Source of the DNA: an uncultured Marinoscillum sp.
Lineage (GTDB): Bacteria; Bacteroidota; Bacteroidia; Cytophagales; MED-G16
NCBI GenBank assembly: GCA_902523065.1
Contig: CABYXZ010000002.1
Coordinates: forward strand, 62,001-126,000
DNA length: 64,000 nucleotides
Reading direction: 5' to 3'
Shown here: in pieces, positions 20,060 through 29,848 of the stretch
How the letters are laid out: each line of letters opens with the position of its first letter
Position numbering within the stretch: position 1 is the stretch's first letter
Made by a program: the position numbers and the translations under genes
The notes under the pieces: model-generated
The model's database searches: none
Told to the model about the DNA's origin: nothing
Seen by the model: the letters and a program-made list of their open reading frames with translations, nothing else

Positions 20060-20801
20060 CTAATCCACCATCAACATTTATAATTTGGCCAGTGATGTAG
20101 CTTGCTTTGTCAGAAGCTAGAAATAAGCACAACTCTGATACGTCATCAACAATTCCAGCCCTCTTTAGAGGTATCGATTCTATCCACTTATCTAATAGTC
20201 CTGAGCCGTCTTTACTAGTCATATCAGTTTCAATAAAACCAGGTGCTATTGCATTGCACCTTATATTTCTAGAAGCTAATTCGAGTGCTATTGATTTTGT
20301 AAAACCATTTACTCCTGCTTTCGACGCGGCGTAGTTCGATTGGCCAGCGTTACCTTTTACACCTACAATTGAGCTGATATTAATTATTACACCTTCTTTT
20401 TTCTTAATAAACTCTCTTACTGAACATTTAGTTAAATTAAAGCAAGAGTTTAAATTTATATCTATAACTTTTTTCCAGGCGTCTTGATCCATTCTAAGTA
20501 TTAGATTATCCTTAGTAATTCCTGCATTATTTATAAGAATATCGAACCCACCAAAGTCTTTGATTACATCTTCAACAAGTTTTGAACTAGCCTCAAAGTT
20601 AGATGCATCAGATTTATATTTTTTTATTTTTAAATTATTCCTCCCAAATTCTTTTTCAATTTTTTCTGCCTCTTCGTCACTGCTAAGGTATGTAAAGGCT
20701 ACGTTGCAGTTAGAATTTATAAACTTCTTGACAATGTCTTTTCCAATCCCTTTTGAACCACCTGTTATTAAAGCTGTTTTATTATTTAAATTATAGGACA
20801 T
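20052..20801 (-). CDS. fabG: 3-oxoacyl-[acyl-carrier-protein] reductase FabG
   Basis: NADPH-dependent short-chain dehydrogenase of fatty-acid elongation. The 249-residue protein has the cofactor loop TGGSKGIGKDI, the NAG motif DILINNAGITKDN, catalytic Ser (ISSIVGVKGNAGQ) and YxxxK (NYAASKAGV), and the FabG-like ending ASYITGQIINVDGG. Other SDR functions are possible, but length and motifs fit FabG closely. Confidence 0.93.
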   Translation of the reverse strand: MSYNLNNKTALITGGSKGIGKDIVKKFINSNCNVAFTYLSSDEEAEKIEKEFGRNNLKIKKYKSDASNFEASSKLVEDVIKDFGGFDILINNAGITKDNLILRMDQDAWKKVIDINLNSCFNLTKCSVREFIKKKEGVIINISSIVGVKGNAGQSNYAASKAGVNGFTKSIALELASRNIRCNAIAPGFIETDMTSKDGSGLLDKWIESIPLKRAGIVDDVSELCLFLASDKASYITGQIINVDGGLVT

Positions 20802-20874
20802 AATAGATAATAGTTTTCATAAAAATATAAAGAAGATATAATAATCAATAGTTTTATTATAAGTAATTAGACTT

Positions 20875-20882
20875 TAAATTTG
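20875..20882 (+). promoter_or_regulatory. -7 box TAAATTTG before lpdA
   Basis: A perfect TAnnTTTG box; the base run 19-20 upstream is TTTT rather than TTTG, so the -33 part is weak. A transcript starting about 5 bases downstream would leave only a very short leader before the ATG at 20895, which argues for that ATG and against the TTG at 20880. Confidence 0.45.
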
Positions 20883-20894
20883 TCGAAAAAAGAT

Positions 20895-22283
20895 ATGTCA
20901 TATAATTTAATTGTTATTGGATCAGGACCTGGCGGTTATGTTGCTGCAATTAGAGCCTCACAATTGGGAATGAAAGTAGCAATTGTAGAGAAAGAATCAC
21001 TCGGAGGAATATGTCTTAATTGGGGATGTATACCTACGAAAGCTTTACTAAAGAGTGCTCAGGTTTTCGATTATGTTAATCATTCTGAAAACTATGGTAT
21101 TAAAATTAGCAAGTCAAGTGTTGATTTTGATTCCATTATTAGTAGGAGCAGAGGTGTCGCTGATGGTATGAGTAAAGGGGTAAACTTTTTAATGAAAAAA
21201 AATAAAATTGATATATTAAATGGCTTTGGTAAAATCATATCTAAAAATGAGGTTGAAGTAACTACTGAAGAGAACAAAAAAGAAATTCATAAATCAGATA
21301 ATATAATAATTGCAACTGGTGGAAGGTCAAGAGAACTTCCTAATCTTAAAATTGATAACAAGAAAGTAATTGAGTATAGAAAAGCTATGACACTAGAAAA
21401 ACAACCAAAAAAAATGGTTGTAGTTGGTTCGGGTGCTATTGGTTCTGAGTTTGCATATTTTTATAATAGTATTGGAACGGAAGTGATCTTAGTTGAGTAT
21501 CTGCCTAATATATTACCTCTTGAAGATATTGATGTTTCAAAACAATTAGAAAAGTCTTTTAAGAAAGCAGGGGTTAATATAATGACAAATACAGAAGTTC
21601 TTTCTGTAGATACAAAGGGAAAGGGTTGTAAGGTAAAATATAAAAGCGGAGATAAAGAAGATATAATTGAGTGTGATATTGTACTTTCAGCTGTAGGAGT
21701 ACAAACTAATGTCGACAATATTGGTTTAGAGGAAATGGGTATTATTGTAGAGAATGGTAAGATCAATGTTGATGATTATTATCAGACAAATATTGATGGT
21801 GTATATGCCATTGGAGATGTTGTGAAGGGACCTGCATTGGCTCATGTTGCATCTGCAGAAGGAATAATATGTGTAGAAAAAATTGCTGGTCTTAGTCCAA
21901 GTATTTTGAATTATGATAATATACCTTCTTGCACTTACTGTAGCCCTGAGGTTGCATCTGTTGGATTTTCTGAGAAACAAGCAATCGACTTAGGATATGA
22001 TATTAAAGTCGGTAAGTTTCCATTTTCAGCATCAGGTAAAGCCAACGCTTCGGGACATTCAGATGGATTTGTAAAAGTTATTTTTGACAAAAAATATGGT
22101 GAGTGGTTAGGATGTCATATGATAGGTTATAATGTTACTGAAATGATTGCTGAGGTTGTAGCTGCCAGAAAGTTAGAGACAACCGCTCATGAAATTATTA
22201 AGTCTGTTCATCCTCATCCGACTATGTCAGAAGCTATTATGGAGGCTACTGCTGCCGCATATGATGAGGTTATCCATTTATAA
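20895..22283 (+). CDS. lpdA: Dihydrolipoyl dehydrogenase (E3)
   Basis: FAD disulfide oxidoreductase that reoxidises lipoamide in 2-oxoacid dehydrogenase complexes. From the chosen ATG it has the FAD motif [13 protein letters not shown], the redox-active pair in [15 protein letters not shown], an NAD-binding [15 protein letters not shown], the second FAD motif VYAIGDVV and the C-terminal dimer-interface His-Glu pair in [14 protein letters not shown] five codons upstream (20880) is in frame but lies inside the likely promoter. Its end overlaps the convergent sucD end by 6 bases. Confidence 0.96.
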   Translation: MSYNLIVIGSGPGGYVAAIRASQLGMKVAIVEKESLGGICLNWGCIPTKALLKSAQVFDYVNHSENYGIKISKSSVDFDSIISRSRGVADGMSKGVNFLMKKNKIDILNGFGKIISKNEVEVTTEENKKEIHKSDNIIIATGGRSRELPNLKIDNKKVIEYRKAMTLEKQPKKMVVVGSGAIGSEFAYFYNSIGTEVILVEYLPNILPLEDIDVSKQLEKSFKKAGVNIMTNTEVLSVDTKGKGCKVKYKSGDKEDIIECDIVLSAVGVQTNVDNIGLEEMGIIVENGKINVDDYYQTNIDGVYAIGDVVKGPALAHVASAEGIICVEKIAGLSPSILNYDNIPSCTYCSPEVASVGFSEKQAIDLGYDIKVGKFPFSASGKANASGHSDGFVKVIFDKKYGEWLGCHMIGYNVTEMIAEVVAARKLETTAHEIIKSVHPHPTMSEAIMEATAAAYDEVIHL

Positions 22284-23147
22284 ATTATTTTTAACTTCGT
22301 TACCAATGTTAGCTGGAGATTCAGCTACAATAAGACCACATTCCCTCATTATCTTCATTTTGGCAGCTGCCGTATCGTCTTTTCCGCCTATGATTGCACC
22401 TGCGTGTCCCATTCTTTTCCCTTTTGGTGCAGTTTGTCCGGCAATAAATCCAATAACAGGCTTTTTATTTCCATTTTTTTTAATCCATTTTGAGGCATCA
22501 GCTTCGTAGCTTCCTCCTATTTCACCAATCATAACAATTCCTTCTGTTTCATCATCATCCATAAATAATTTTATTGCGTCGAGTGTTGAAGTCCCAACTA
22601 TTGGATCTCCACCAATTCCAATTGCTGTCGATATACCAAAACCTGATTTAACAACTTGATCAGCAGCTTCATATGTTAAAGTTCCTGACTTAGATATTAT
22701 ACCAATATTTCCTTTTTTAAATACAAATCCAGGCATTATTCCAACCTTAGCTTCATCTGGAGTTATGATTCCAGGACAGTTTGGTCCGATTAATTTGCTT
22801 TTTTTTGTTTTAAGTTGAGACTTTACTTTAATCATATCTTTTACAGGAATTCCTTCAGTAATTGCAACGATTACTTCGATATCAGAGTCAATGGATTCAA
22901 GTATTGCATCACCAGCAAATGCAGGTGGAACAAAAATTATTGATACATTAGCTCCAGTCTCTTTTTTTGCATCGTAAACGGTATTAAACACAGGCTTATC
23001 CAGATGCTTGTTACCACCTTTACCTGGTGTTACACCTCCAACAACATTTGTTCCATAATCAATCATTTGAGTTGCATGAAAAGTTCCCTCAGATCCCGTA
23101 AAACCCTGTACAATAACTTTTGAGTCTTTATTAACTAGTATGCTCAT
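22278..23147 (-). CDS. sucD: Succinyl-CoA synthetase alpha subunit
   Basis: Alpha subunit of the TCA-cycle ligase that makes succinate, CoA and ATP/GTP. The 289-residue protein has the CoA-binding Rossmann start ([15 protein letters not shown]), GPNCPGII, and the phosphohistidine in GHAGAIIGG. The beta subunit gene sucC is not adjacent, as is usual in Bacteroidota. Its ATG follows the KdsC-like stop with no gap, so it is the last gene of the four-gene unit 22278-25632. Confidence 0.96.
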   Translation of the reverse strand: MSILVNKDSKVIVQGFTGSEGTFHATQMIDYGTNVVGGVTPGKGGNKHLDKPVFNTVYDAKKETGANVSIIFVPPAFAGDAILESIDSDIEVIVAITEGIPVKDMIKVKSQLKTKKSKLIGPNCPGIITPDEAKVGIMPGFVFKKGNIGIISKSGTLTYEAADQVVKSGFGISTAIGIGGDPIVGTSTLDAIKLFMDDDETEGIVMIGEIGGSYEADASKWIKKNGNKKPVIGFIAGQTAPKGKRMGHAGAIIGGKDDTAAAKMKIMRECGLIVAESPANIGNEVKNNL

Positions 23148-23627
23148 TTAAATATTTTGACTCAAATATAAGTCACTAAATTCCCTAACACAACCGTATC
23201 CACCCTTTGATTTTAGAATTAAAGAAACTTTATCTTTGACTTTATTTGATGCGTCACTTGGACATGCGCTAAAACCTACAATATTTATTATACTTAAATC
23301 ATTTATATCGTCACCTATAAAAGCTATATTATCCTTTGTGATATTCTCTTGATTCATCCACTCGAGTAAAATTTTATCTTTAGGTTCATTCCCCACATAG
23401 CAGTATTTGATACCGAGATATGATGCCCTTGATTTTATTCCATCTCCTTTTTCAGAATGACTTATTATTCCTATTTTGATATTATTTTTAATTAATTCAT
23501 ATATACCCACACCATCCTTTGCATTGTACCTTTTTGACTCAACCCCATTCTCGTCAATGTATATACCGTTATCGGTCATTGTCCCGTCTACATCAAGAAT
23601 TAACATTTTAATTTTAGGAATATTCAT
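23148..23627 (-). CDS. KdsC-like HAD phosphatase
   Basis: HAD hydrolase of 159 residues in the C0 (no cap) group that contains KDO-8-phosphate phosphatase KdsC and KDN-9-phosphate phosphatase. It has motif I LILDVDGTMTDNGIY, motif II serine in GIISHSEKGDG, motif III lysine in EPKDKILLEW and motif IV FIGDDINDLSII. The usual SGR/TGR after motif II is here SHSEK. The start overlaps the aldolase stop by 4 bases (ATGA type) and its stop abuts sucD. A role in removing phosphate from a 3-deoxy-ulosonate phosphate is the family expectation; the exact substrate is open. Confidence 0.82.
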   Translation of the reverse strand: MNIPKIKMLILDVDGTMTDNGIYIDENGVESKRYNAKDGVGIYELIKNNIKIGIISHSEKGDGIKSRASYLGIKYCYVGNEPKDKILLEWMNQENITKDNIAFIGDDINDLSIINIVGFSACPSDASNKVKDKVSLILKSKGGYGCVREFSDLYLSQNI

Positions 23628-24622
23628 ATGAGATTTCTGTTAACCGCATTGCAAATAGGTCTAAGTGATTCAAACATTTTATTAAATTCATCAAAATTAA
23701 GTTGTTGAGATGCATCTGATTTTGCCTCAGATGGATTTGGATGACTTTCTATTAAGAGTCCATCAATTCCCATCGCAACACATGCTCTTGTTAGATCTGG
23801 AACACCATAACTATATCCCATTGCGTGACTGGTATCTAGAATAATTGGCAGATTTGTATGTTCCTTGAGGAAAGAGACGCCACAGAGATCAAGAGTAAAC
23901 CTTGTTTTTGTTTCAAATGTCCTTATTCCTCTTTCACACAGCATCACATTTGGGTTACCCTCTGATAAAATGAACTCTGCAGCTTGTACAAATTCTTGAA
24001 GATTTGAACCAAATCCTCTTTTAAGCAGTACTGGCTTTCTTTGTCTTCCAGTTTCTCTAAGTATTCCATGATCATACATTGCTTTAGCGCCTATTTGAAT
24101 AATATCAGTGTATTCTATTACATCATCTACGTGAGATGCATCCTTTACCTCTGAAATAATATTAAACCCATACTTGTTTCTTATATCCGATAACATTTTA
24201 AGTCCTTCAAGACCTAATCCTTGAAATGAATATGGAGATGTCCTTGGTTTAAAACACCCTGCTCTAAGAGTTGTTAATCCATTACTTTTTAATAATTCTG
24301 CACATTTTTCAATCTGATCTTTACTCTCAATGGAGCATGGCCCTGTAATCATCAGGGTGTTTTTTGTGCTTCCACCCAATTCAATTTTATTAATTTTAAT
24401 ATTTCTTGTTTTATTGATATACTTCCTGCTAGACAATTGAATATCACTGTCTATGATAAATGATTCATCTATTTTCTCTCTAATTTTTTCAGGTACCTCT
24501 TTATTTTTTGAAGATGTTATAATTATGAATTTTTTTTCATCGAATATTAACCTTCCGCTTACCTCTTTTGCAATATTATTTGCAGATACCTTATCTATGT
24601 TTTCTTTTAGATGAATTATCAT
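23624..24622 (-). CDS. DAHP-synthase type I-beta PEP aldolase
   Basis: Class I-beta 3-deoxy-7-phosphoheptulonate synthase (PEP plus erythrose 4-phosphate, entry to the shikimate pathway). The 332-residue protein has an N-terminal ferredoxin-like regulatory domain (about 1-70) and a TIM barrel with GPCSIES, the E4P-binding KPRTSPYSFQGLG, LLKRGF and RGIRTFE. Metal ligands appear kept: Cys in GPCS, His in TSHAM, Glu in IESHP and Asp in KSDAS. Odd points: the usual GARN is GAKAM, and DPSHxxGRR is DTSHAMGYSYG. KPRTS argues for E4P rather than arabinose 5-phosphate, so KdsA is less likely. It is coupled by 4-base overlaps to the genes on both sides. Confidence 0.85.
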   Translation of the reverse strand: MIIHLKENIDKVSANNIAKEVSGRLIFDEKKFIIITSSKNKEVPEKIREKIDESFIIDSDIQLSSRKYINKTRNIKINKIELGGSTKNTLMITGPCSIESKDQIEKCAELLKSNGLTTLRAGCFKPRTSPYSFQGLGLEGLKMLSDIRNKYGFNIISEVKDASHVDDVIEYTDIIQIGAKAMYDHGILRETGRQRKPVLLKRGFGSNLQEFVQAAEFILSEGNPNVMLCERGIRTFETKTRFTLDLCGVSFLKEHTNLPIILDTSHAMGYSYGVPDLTRACVAMGIDGLLIESHPNPSEAKSDASQQLNFDEFNKMFESLRPICNAVNRNLI

Positions 24623-25632
24623 GACTCGCTATTTATTAGATTAAAAAAAGTAATAGAACCTCTAATTTTTCTATTGTCAATTATTGGTATGAAAGATATT
24701 AGAAATTCATGATTTTGAATAGTTTTTAACATATAATTAATGTCTCTATCGCTTTCAACACTTACTGGTTTATAGTTTATGATATCTTTAACTTTGATAT
24801 TGTCAATATCAAAATCATTACTAATTAATCCTTTCCTAACATCTGCCATACTTATTATTCCAACAAATTCTTTATTCTGATTCTCTATAAGTACGTAACC
24901 AAAACCAAACTCATTTATTTTAACTAGGACTTCTTGGAAAGAGGAAAATTCTTTGATAATTGGAGTTTCATCTTTTGTCATCATGAATTCTTTAACTTTT
25001 AACTTTGAGTTGAAAACAGATGATTTAAGTTTAAGTAATGATTTAGCGATATCATTTTTAACAAGAAATGATCCAGATACCACAGATTGCACACCTAATA
25101 TTCTCATTATAAATCCTATTTCATCGTTTATCCCTCCATCAACATGAATTGATTTTTCTGGATACAACTTCTTGAAGTCTCTTATTTTTTTGAAATTAGC
25201 ATTATTAAAATCTCCCCCACTCTCACCAGGAGTAGTGGTCATCATTAAAATATATTTACAGTAAGACGAATATTTGTTAAATTCATTGATGCTGGTATTT
25301 GTTGTTACCGCTATTCCAAATTCAGTGTATTTATTGTTAGGAATTTGAAATTTTTCTTCATTAATATTTTCTATTTGAAAAGCAACTCTCTCTATTTTAT
25401 TCCTCTCGATCAGATTATTATAAACCGATGGTGTTTCTGATATTATATGTAAATCAATTGGAGTTTTACTTACTTTTCTTATTCTTCTTATGTCATCTTC
25501 TATTTTATCAGCATTAATTTTTTTATCGTTGAAGTCGACATGTAACATGTCAATATTAACTGAATCTAGTTCCTCCGTTAAAGTTTCTATTTTTTTTGTC
25601 TTATTAGAATATAATGAAGCTGATATTTTCAT
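24619..25632 (-). CDS. Ribulose-phosphate 3-epimerase-like domain fused to a CBS pair
   Basis: A fusion of 337 residues. Residues 1-205 resemble the Rpe TIM barrel: ISASLYS start, MLHVDFND (metal His and catalytic Asp), IDLHII (second His), ILMMTTTPGESGGDF where Rpe has a PGFGGQ-like loop, and HVDGGIND (second catalytic Asp). Residues 213-337 are two CBS domains; the first ends FVGIISMADVRKGL, close to the GIFTDGDLRRAL pattern of the KdsD (arabinose-5-phosphate isomerase) CBS pair. Rpe normally has no CBS part. The loop after HVDFND differs from Rpe. It heads the unit with the PEP aldolase, KdsC-like phosphatase and sucD. An epimerase or isomerase gated by a nucleotide or sugar ligand is the best guess. 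Confidence 0.75.
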   Translation of the reverse strand: MKISASLYSNKTKKIETLTEELDSVNIDMLHVDFNDKKINADKIEDDIRRIRKVSKTPIDLHIISETPSVYNNLIERNKIERVAFQIENINEEKFQIPNNKYTEFGIAVTTNTSINEFNKYSSYCKYILMMTTTPGESGGDFNNANFKKIRDFKKLYPEKSIHVDGGINDEIGFIMRILGVQSVVSGSFLVKNDIAKSLLKLKSSVFNSKLKVKEFMMTKDETPIIKEFSSFQEVLVKINEFGFGYVLIENQNKEFVGIISMADVRKGLISNDFDIDNIKVKDIINYKPVSVESDRDINYMLKTIQNHEFLISFIPIIDNRKIRGSITFFNLINSES

Positions 25633-25639
25633 GATCCAG

Positions 25640-25647
25640 CAAATATA
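25640..25647 (-). promoter_or_regulatory. -7 box TATATTTG before the Rpe-CBS gene
   Basis: A perfect TAnnTTTG on the minus strand, 8 bases before the ATG at 25632. No good TTG lies 19-20 bases upstream, so the -33 part is weak, and the transcript would be almost leaderless. Confidence 0.35.
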
Positions 25648-25709
25648 CTTTAGATAAGTTCATTTATGAGAGTATAATATCTAATTTTAAATGTAAATCA
25701 ATCTTTTTA

Positions 25710-26552
25710 ATGACACGCGTATACCTACTTTTATCCTACCTTCCTTTAAATTTTTTATACATTTTATCATCGTTCGTGTCAATATTTCTTCCACATGTTT
25801 ACAGAAGAAAAGTTGTAAAAAAAAATCTAGTAAATTCATTTCCTAAAATTTCAAAGCTTGAGCTTGAAAATTTAGTTGGTAATTTTTACGCTCATTTTTG
25901 TGATATATTTTTTGAGACAATTAAGTCATATTCAATCTCTTCTAAAGAACTTAAAAAAAGAGTTATTTTCTTAAATATTGATGAACTAAATCATAAGTTA
26001 GAAAAAAAGGAAAAAGTACTGGTTCTAACCTCACATCAGTGTAATTGGGAGTGGCTTCTTTTAGCCTCACAACTTAATTTTAATCAACCTATAAATGTTA
26101 TATATAAATCAATATCTAATAGAAATATTGATAAATCTTTGATAAAATCTCGTTCTCGGTTTGGCTCAAAATTGATTGAATCAAAGAAGGCATTGCTCCA
26201 TATCAGAAGAAATATAAAAAAAATAGGAATAATAGCCCTAGTGGCTGATCAGTCTCCTATAAAAAAAAATAAGAAATCTTGGAGAGTATTATTGAATCAA
26301 GATACCGCATTTTTTAAGTCAGTGGAGTATTTGCCTAGATTATTGAACTCTCACGTCTATTTTGCTTCTATGGAAAGACTTTCTAGGGGAAAGTATTCTG
26401 TCAAGTTTGATTTAATAAGTACACCAAATCAAAACCTTAATAAAGATATTTTGTCCGAATATGTTTGGAAATTAGAACACCAAATAAAACAAAAACCAGA
26501 TGAATGGTTGTGGACGCACAAGAGGTGGAAATATACAAGAGAAGATATATAA
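25710..26552 (+). CDS. LpxL/HtrB-family lipid A acyltransferase
   Basis: Inner-membrane acyltransferase of 280 residues that adds a secondary acyl chain to lipid A or a related lipid. It has an N-terminal hydrophobic helix (LLLSYLPLNFLYILSSFVSI), the catalytic HX4E motif in LTSHQCNWEWLL, and the ending PDEWLWTHKRWKY typical of the family. It is divergent from the Rpe-CBS operon and 39 bases before lepA. Bacteroidota often have one such gene; the acyl donor is unknown. Confidence 0.9.
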   Translation: MTRVYLLLSYLPLNFLYILSSFVSIFLPHVYRRKVVKKNLVNSFPKISKLELENLVGNFYAHFCDIFFETIKSYSISSKELKKRVIFLNIDELNHKLEKKEKVLVLTSHQCNWEWLLLASQLNFNQPINVIYKSISNRNIDKSLIKSRSRFGSKLIESKKALLHIRRNIKKIGIIALVADQSPIKKNKKSWRVLLNQDTAFFKSVEYLPRLLNSHVYFASMERLSRGKYSVKFDLISTPNQNLNKDILSEYVWKLEHQIKQKPDEWLWTHKRWKYTREDI

Positions 26553-26572
26553 TTTTTTAAGTATAAATTATC

Positions 26573-26580
26573 TAATTTTG
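26573..26580 (+). promoter_or_regulatory. -7 box TAATTTTG before lepA
   Basis: A perfect TAnnTTTG box ending 11 bases before the lepA ATG. The upstream -33 position is a run of T without a clear TTG. It may give lepA-folD-queE a promoter of its own. Confidence 0.4.
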
Positions 26581-26591
26581 GTTCTCTCAAT

Positions 26592-28382
26592 ATGAAAAAC
26601 ATTAGAAATTTTTGCATTATAGCCCACATTGATCACGGAAAAAGTACTTTGGCAGATCGTCTTCTAGAGTTCACCAGAACCGTTGACAAAAGAGACATGA
26701 CTAATCAGCTTCTTGATGACATGGATTTAGAAAGAGAGAGAGGTATAACCATTAAGTCTCATGCTATCCAGATGAATCATAGTTATAAATCTGAGCATTA
26801 TATTTTAAATTTGATTGATACTCCTGGACACGTTGATTTTTCTTATGAGGTATCAAGGTCCATTGCTTCATGTGAGGGAGCAATTTTAGTTGTTGATGCT
26901 TCACAAGGTATTCAAGCACAAACAATTTCAAATCTTTACCTTGCTCTTGAACAAGGACTTGAGGTAATCCCAGTTTTGAATAAAATTGATCTTCCAGGTG
27001 CAATGATTGAGGAAGTTTCTGATCAAATTGTTGATTTAATAGGCTGCAGTGTTGATGATATACTGGAGGTAAGTGCAAAAGATGGAATTGGAATTCATTT
27101 ACTTCTTGAAACAATAATAGATAAAATACCGAGCCCAAAAGGTGATTCCTCAGGAGATCTACAAGCAATGATTTTTGACTCAGTTTTTAACTCTTTCAGA
27201 GGAATTGAAGTTCTTTTCAGAGTTTTTAATGGAAAAATAAGAAAAGGAGATAAAGTTAAGTTTGTCAATACAGGAAAAGAATATGATGTTGATGAGATAG
27301 GTATATTAAAATTTGATAAGGCTTCTTGTGAAGAGATATCAGCTGGAAATGTTGGCTATCTTATTTCCGGAATTAAAAATGCTAAAGAAGTTAAGGTAGG
27401 TGATACAATAACACATACACAAAATAATGATATTGAAGTAATAAAAGGCTTTGAGGACGTGAAACCAATGGTATTTGCTGGAATATACCCTGTTGACAGT
27501 TCAGACTATGAAGACCTAAGGAATTCTTTGGAAAAACTTCAACTAAATGATGCATCTTTAGTTTGGGAACCTGAGACCTCTGCTGCTCTTGGATTTGGAT
27601 TTAGGTGTGGTTTTTTAGGTATGTTACACATGGATATTATCCAAGAAAGGCTTGATAGAGAGTTTGACATGTCTGTTATAACAACTGTTCCTTCGGTTGA
27701 GTTTCTGTGTCACAAAACAAATAAAGATGTAATTAGTATTTATGCTCCATCAGAGATGCCTGAGCCAAATGAAATCATAAGGATTGAGGAGCCAATGATA
27801 TCTGCTCAGATAATAACTAAATCAGAGTATATTGGAGGTATAATTAAGTTATGTATTGACAGGAGAGGAAGTTTAATTAACCAAATTTATCTTTCCAAGG
27901 ATAGAGTCGAGTTATCATTTGTCCTTCCGCTTGCTGAAATAGTATTTGATTTTTATGATAAATTAAAATCTATTTCAAGGGGTTATGCTTCTCTAGATTA
28001 CGAATTTTCAGATTTTAAGCAGTCAAAAATGTCAAAATTAGATATCATGTTAAACGGTGAGAGAGTTGATGCCTTGTCAGCGATCGTACATAGAGAAAAA
28101 GCATATACATGGGGTAAAAAATTATGTGAAAAGTTAAAAGAACTTTTACCTAGACAAATGTTTGAAATTGCCATTCAAGCCTCAATTGGAACTAAAATTA
28201 TTGCTCGAGAAACTGTACGGGCTTTAAGAAAAAATGTAACAGCTAGATGTTACGGGGGAGATATAACTAGAAAACGAAAATTATTAGAAAAGCAGAAAAA
28301 GGGAAAGAAGAAGATGAGACAAGTTGGTAATGTTGAAATTCCACAATCTGCCTTTCTTGCCGTATTAAAAATAGATGAATAA
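26592..28382 (+). CDS. lepA: Elongation factor 4 (LepA)
   Basis: Ribosomal GTPase (EF4) that acts on stalled or early-elongating ribosomes. The 596-residue protein has G1 [10 protein letters not shown]2-region [13 protein letters not shown]3 [13 protein letters not shown]4 NKIDL and the LepA C-terminal domain ending [12 protein letters not shown]. Length is typical. It is followed by folD with an 8-base overlap. Confidence 0.98.
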   Translation: MKNIRNFCIIAHIDHGKSTLADRLLEFTRTVDKRDMTNQLLDDMDLERERGITIKSHAIQMNHSYKSEHYILNLIDTPGHVDFSYEVSRSIASCEGAILVVDASQGIQAQTISNLYLALEQGLEVIPVLNKIDLPGAMIEEVSDQIVDLIGCSVDDILEVSAKDGIGIHLLLETIIDKIPSPKGDSSGDLQAMIFDSVFNSFRGIEVLFRVFNGKIRKGDKVKFVNTGKEYDVDEIGILKFDKASCEEISAGNVGYLISGIKNAKEVKVGDTITHTQNNDIEVIKGFEDVKPMVFAGIYPVDSSDYEDLRNSLEKLQLNDASLVWEPETSAALGFGFRCGFLGMLHMDIIQERLDREFDMSVITTVPSVEFLCHKTNKDVISIYAPSEMPEPNEIIRIEEPMISAQIITKSEYIGGIIKLCIDRRGSLINQIYLSKDRVELSFVLPLAEIVFDFYDKLKSISRGYASLDYEFSDFKQSKMSKLDIMLNGERVDALSAIVHREKAYTWGKKLCEKLKELLPRQMFEIAIQASIGTKIIARETVRALRKNVTARCYGGDITRKRKLLEKQKKGKKKMRQVGNVEIPQSAFLAVLKIDE

Positions 28383-29250
28383 AATAATAGATGGTATTAA
28401 AGTTTCTTCAGATATTAAATCTGAAATAAAAAAAGAAATTTCTTCTTTTAAAAAGGATGGAAAAAGAGTGCCATCATTAAGTATTGTGCTAGTTGGAAAC
28501 CATACAGCAAGTTCCATTTATGTAAATGCAAAAGTAAGAGCATGTAAAGACGTGGGAATTGATGTAAATTTAATTAATTTAAACGATAACATTTCTGAGT
28601 TAGATTTACTTGAAATCATAAGTGAATTAAATAATAAAAGTGACTTGGATGGGTTTATTGTACAACTTCCACTCCCTCCTCAGGTCAATGTACAAAATGT
28701 AATTGATTCTATTAGTCCTGCAAAGGATGTTGATGGATTTACAAATGATAACATAGGAAGTATTACCTCTGAGGTTAAAAAATTGCTTCCTGCAACAGGA
28801 TTGGGTGTAATGACCCTAATTGAGAGGTACAATATAGATATTGAGTCTAAGAGCTGCGCCATTTTAGGTTCAAGTAGAAATGTAGGCGCTGCAATTGCTC
28901 AAATGCTGATGCAAAAAGAACAAGTTACCGTTACCGTTTGTAATAGTAAAACTAAGAACCTCAAAGAGATCACACGTAATTCTGATATAATTATTTCAGC
29001 AGTTGGTAAACCAAACCTTGTGACATCTGACATGGTTAAAGAAGGAGCTGTGATAATAGATGTTGGTATTTCTAGGATAAGGGATGATTCAAAAAAATCT
29101 GGTTATAGAATTGTTGGTGACGTTGATTATGATAATGTTCTACCAAAAGTAAGTCTAATTACTCCTGTGCCGGGCGGAGTTGGACCAATGACTATCGCAT
29201 CTTTAATTCAAAACACTTTGAGAGCTTACAGAAATAATGAAAAGAGGTAG
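28375..29250 (+). CDS. folD: Bifunctional methylenetetrahydrofolate dehydrogenase/cyclohydrolase
   Basis: Cytoplasmic one-carbon enzyme converting 5,10-methylene-THF to 10-formyl-THF. The 291-residue protein has the [16 protein letters not shown] substrate region with the YxxxK-type lysine, [18 protein letters not shown] and the NADP-binding part [13 protein letters not shown]. It ends [13 protein letters not shown]. The start overlaps the lepA end, and the stop lies inside the start of queE, so the cluster is tightly coupled. Confidence 0.97.
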   Translation: MNKIIDGIKVSSDIKSEIKKEISSFKKDGKRVPSLSIVLVGNHTASSIYVNAKVRACKDVGIDVNLINLNDNISELDLLEIISELNNKSDLDGFIVQLPLPPQVNVQNVIDSISPAKDVDGFTNDNIGSITSEVKKLLPATGLGVMTLIERYNIDIESKSCAILGSSRNVGAAIAQMLMQKEQVTVTVCNSKTKNLKEITRNSDIIISAVGKPNLVTSDMVKEGAVIIDVGISRIRDDSKKSGYRIVGDVDYDNVLPKVSLITPVPGGVGPMTIASLIQNTLRAYRNNEKR

Positions 29251-29848
29251 TCATATACTCCCTGTTATGGAGTCTTTTTATAGTATTCAGGGTGAGGGAT
29301 ATCATTCAGGAAAGCCTGCATTCTTTGTTAGACTAGCTGGTTGTAATGTTAAATGCACATGGTGTGATGTAAAAGAATCATGGTCCATTTATGCAAATCA
29401 ATTTGTAAAAATTGAAGAAATTGTAGAAAAAATTAATAGACACTCTACTGATTTGGTAATTATAACTGGCGGTGAGCCTTTCTATCACGATTTAGGTCCG
29501 CTCACTAGTATGCTCAAGGAAAATAATAAATTAGTACATGTGGAAACATCAGGAACTGAGAAGTATTCAGGAGAATTCGATTGGATATGTTTATCTCCAA
29601 AAAGATTTAAAAAACCTCTTGAAGAATATTATGATATGGCTAATGAATTAAAGGTGATTGTTTATCAGGATTCAGATTTTAGGTGGGCTGAAAGAATTTC
29701 ATCCAAAGTAAAAAAAGATGCCGTCAGAATCTTACAACCAGAATGGTCTGTAGAGAAAAGAATAAACCCAAAAATTTTGAGCTATATAAAGCTTAATCCT
29801 AATTGGAGAATTTCTTTGCAAACACACAAATACCTAAAAGTTGATTAG
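29237..29848 (+). CDS. queE: 7-carboxy-7-deazaguanine synthase QueE
   Basis: Radical-SAM enzyme of the queuosine and 7-deazaguanine pathway. The 203-residue protein has SIQGEGYHSGKPAFFVRLAG, the iron-sulfur motif CNVKCTWCD (CxxxCxxC) and ITGGEPFYHD. It overlaps folD by 14 bases. No other queuosine gene is in the window, so the product is assigned from the QueE motifs alone. Confidence 0.94.
   Translation: MKRGSHILPVMESFYSIQGEGYHSGKPAFFVRLAGCNVKCTWCDVKESWSIYANQFVKIEEIVEKINRHSTDLVIITGGEPFYHDLGPLTSMLKENNKLVHVETSGTEKYSGEFDWICLSPKRFKKPLEEYYDMANELKVIVYQDSDFRWAERISSKVKKDAVRILQPEWSVEKRINPKILSYIKLNPNWRISLQTHKYLKVD

Noticed and set aside
23624..24622. KDO-8-phosphate synthase (KdsA) as the name for the PEP aldolase
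   Set aside because: It has an N-terminal ferredoxin-like domain and the KPRTSPYSFQG motif of DAHP synthases, which KdsA lacks.
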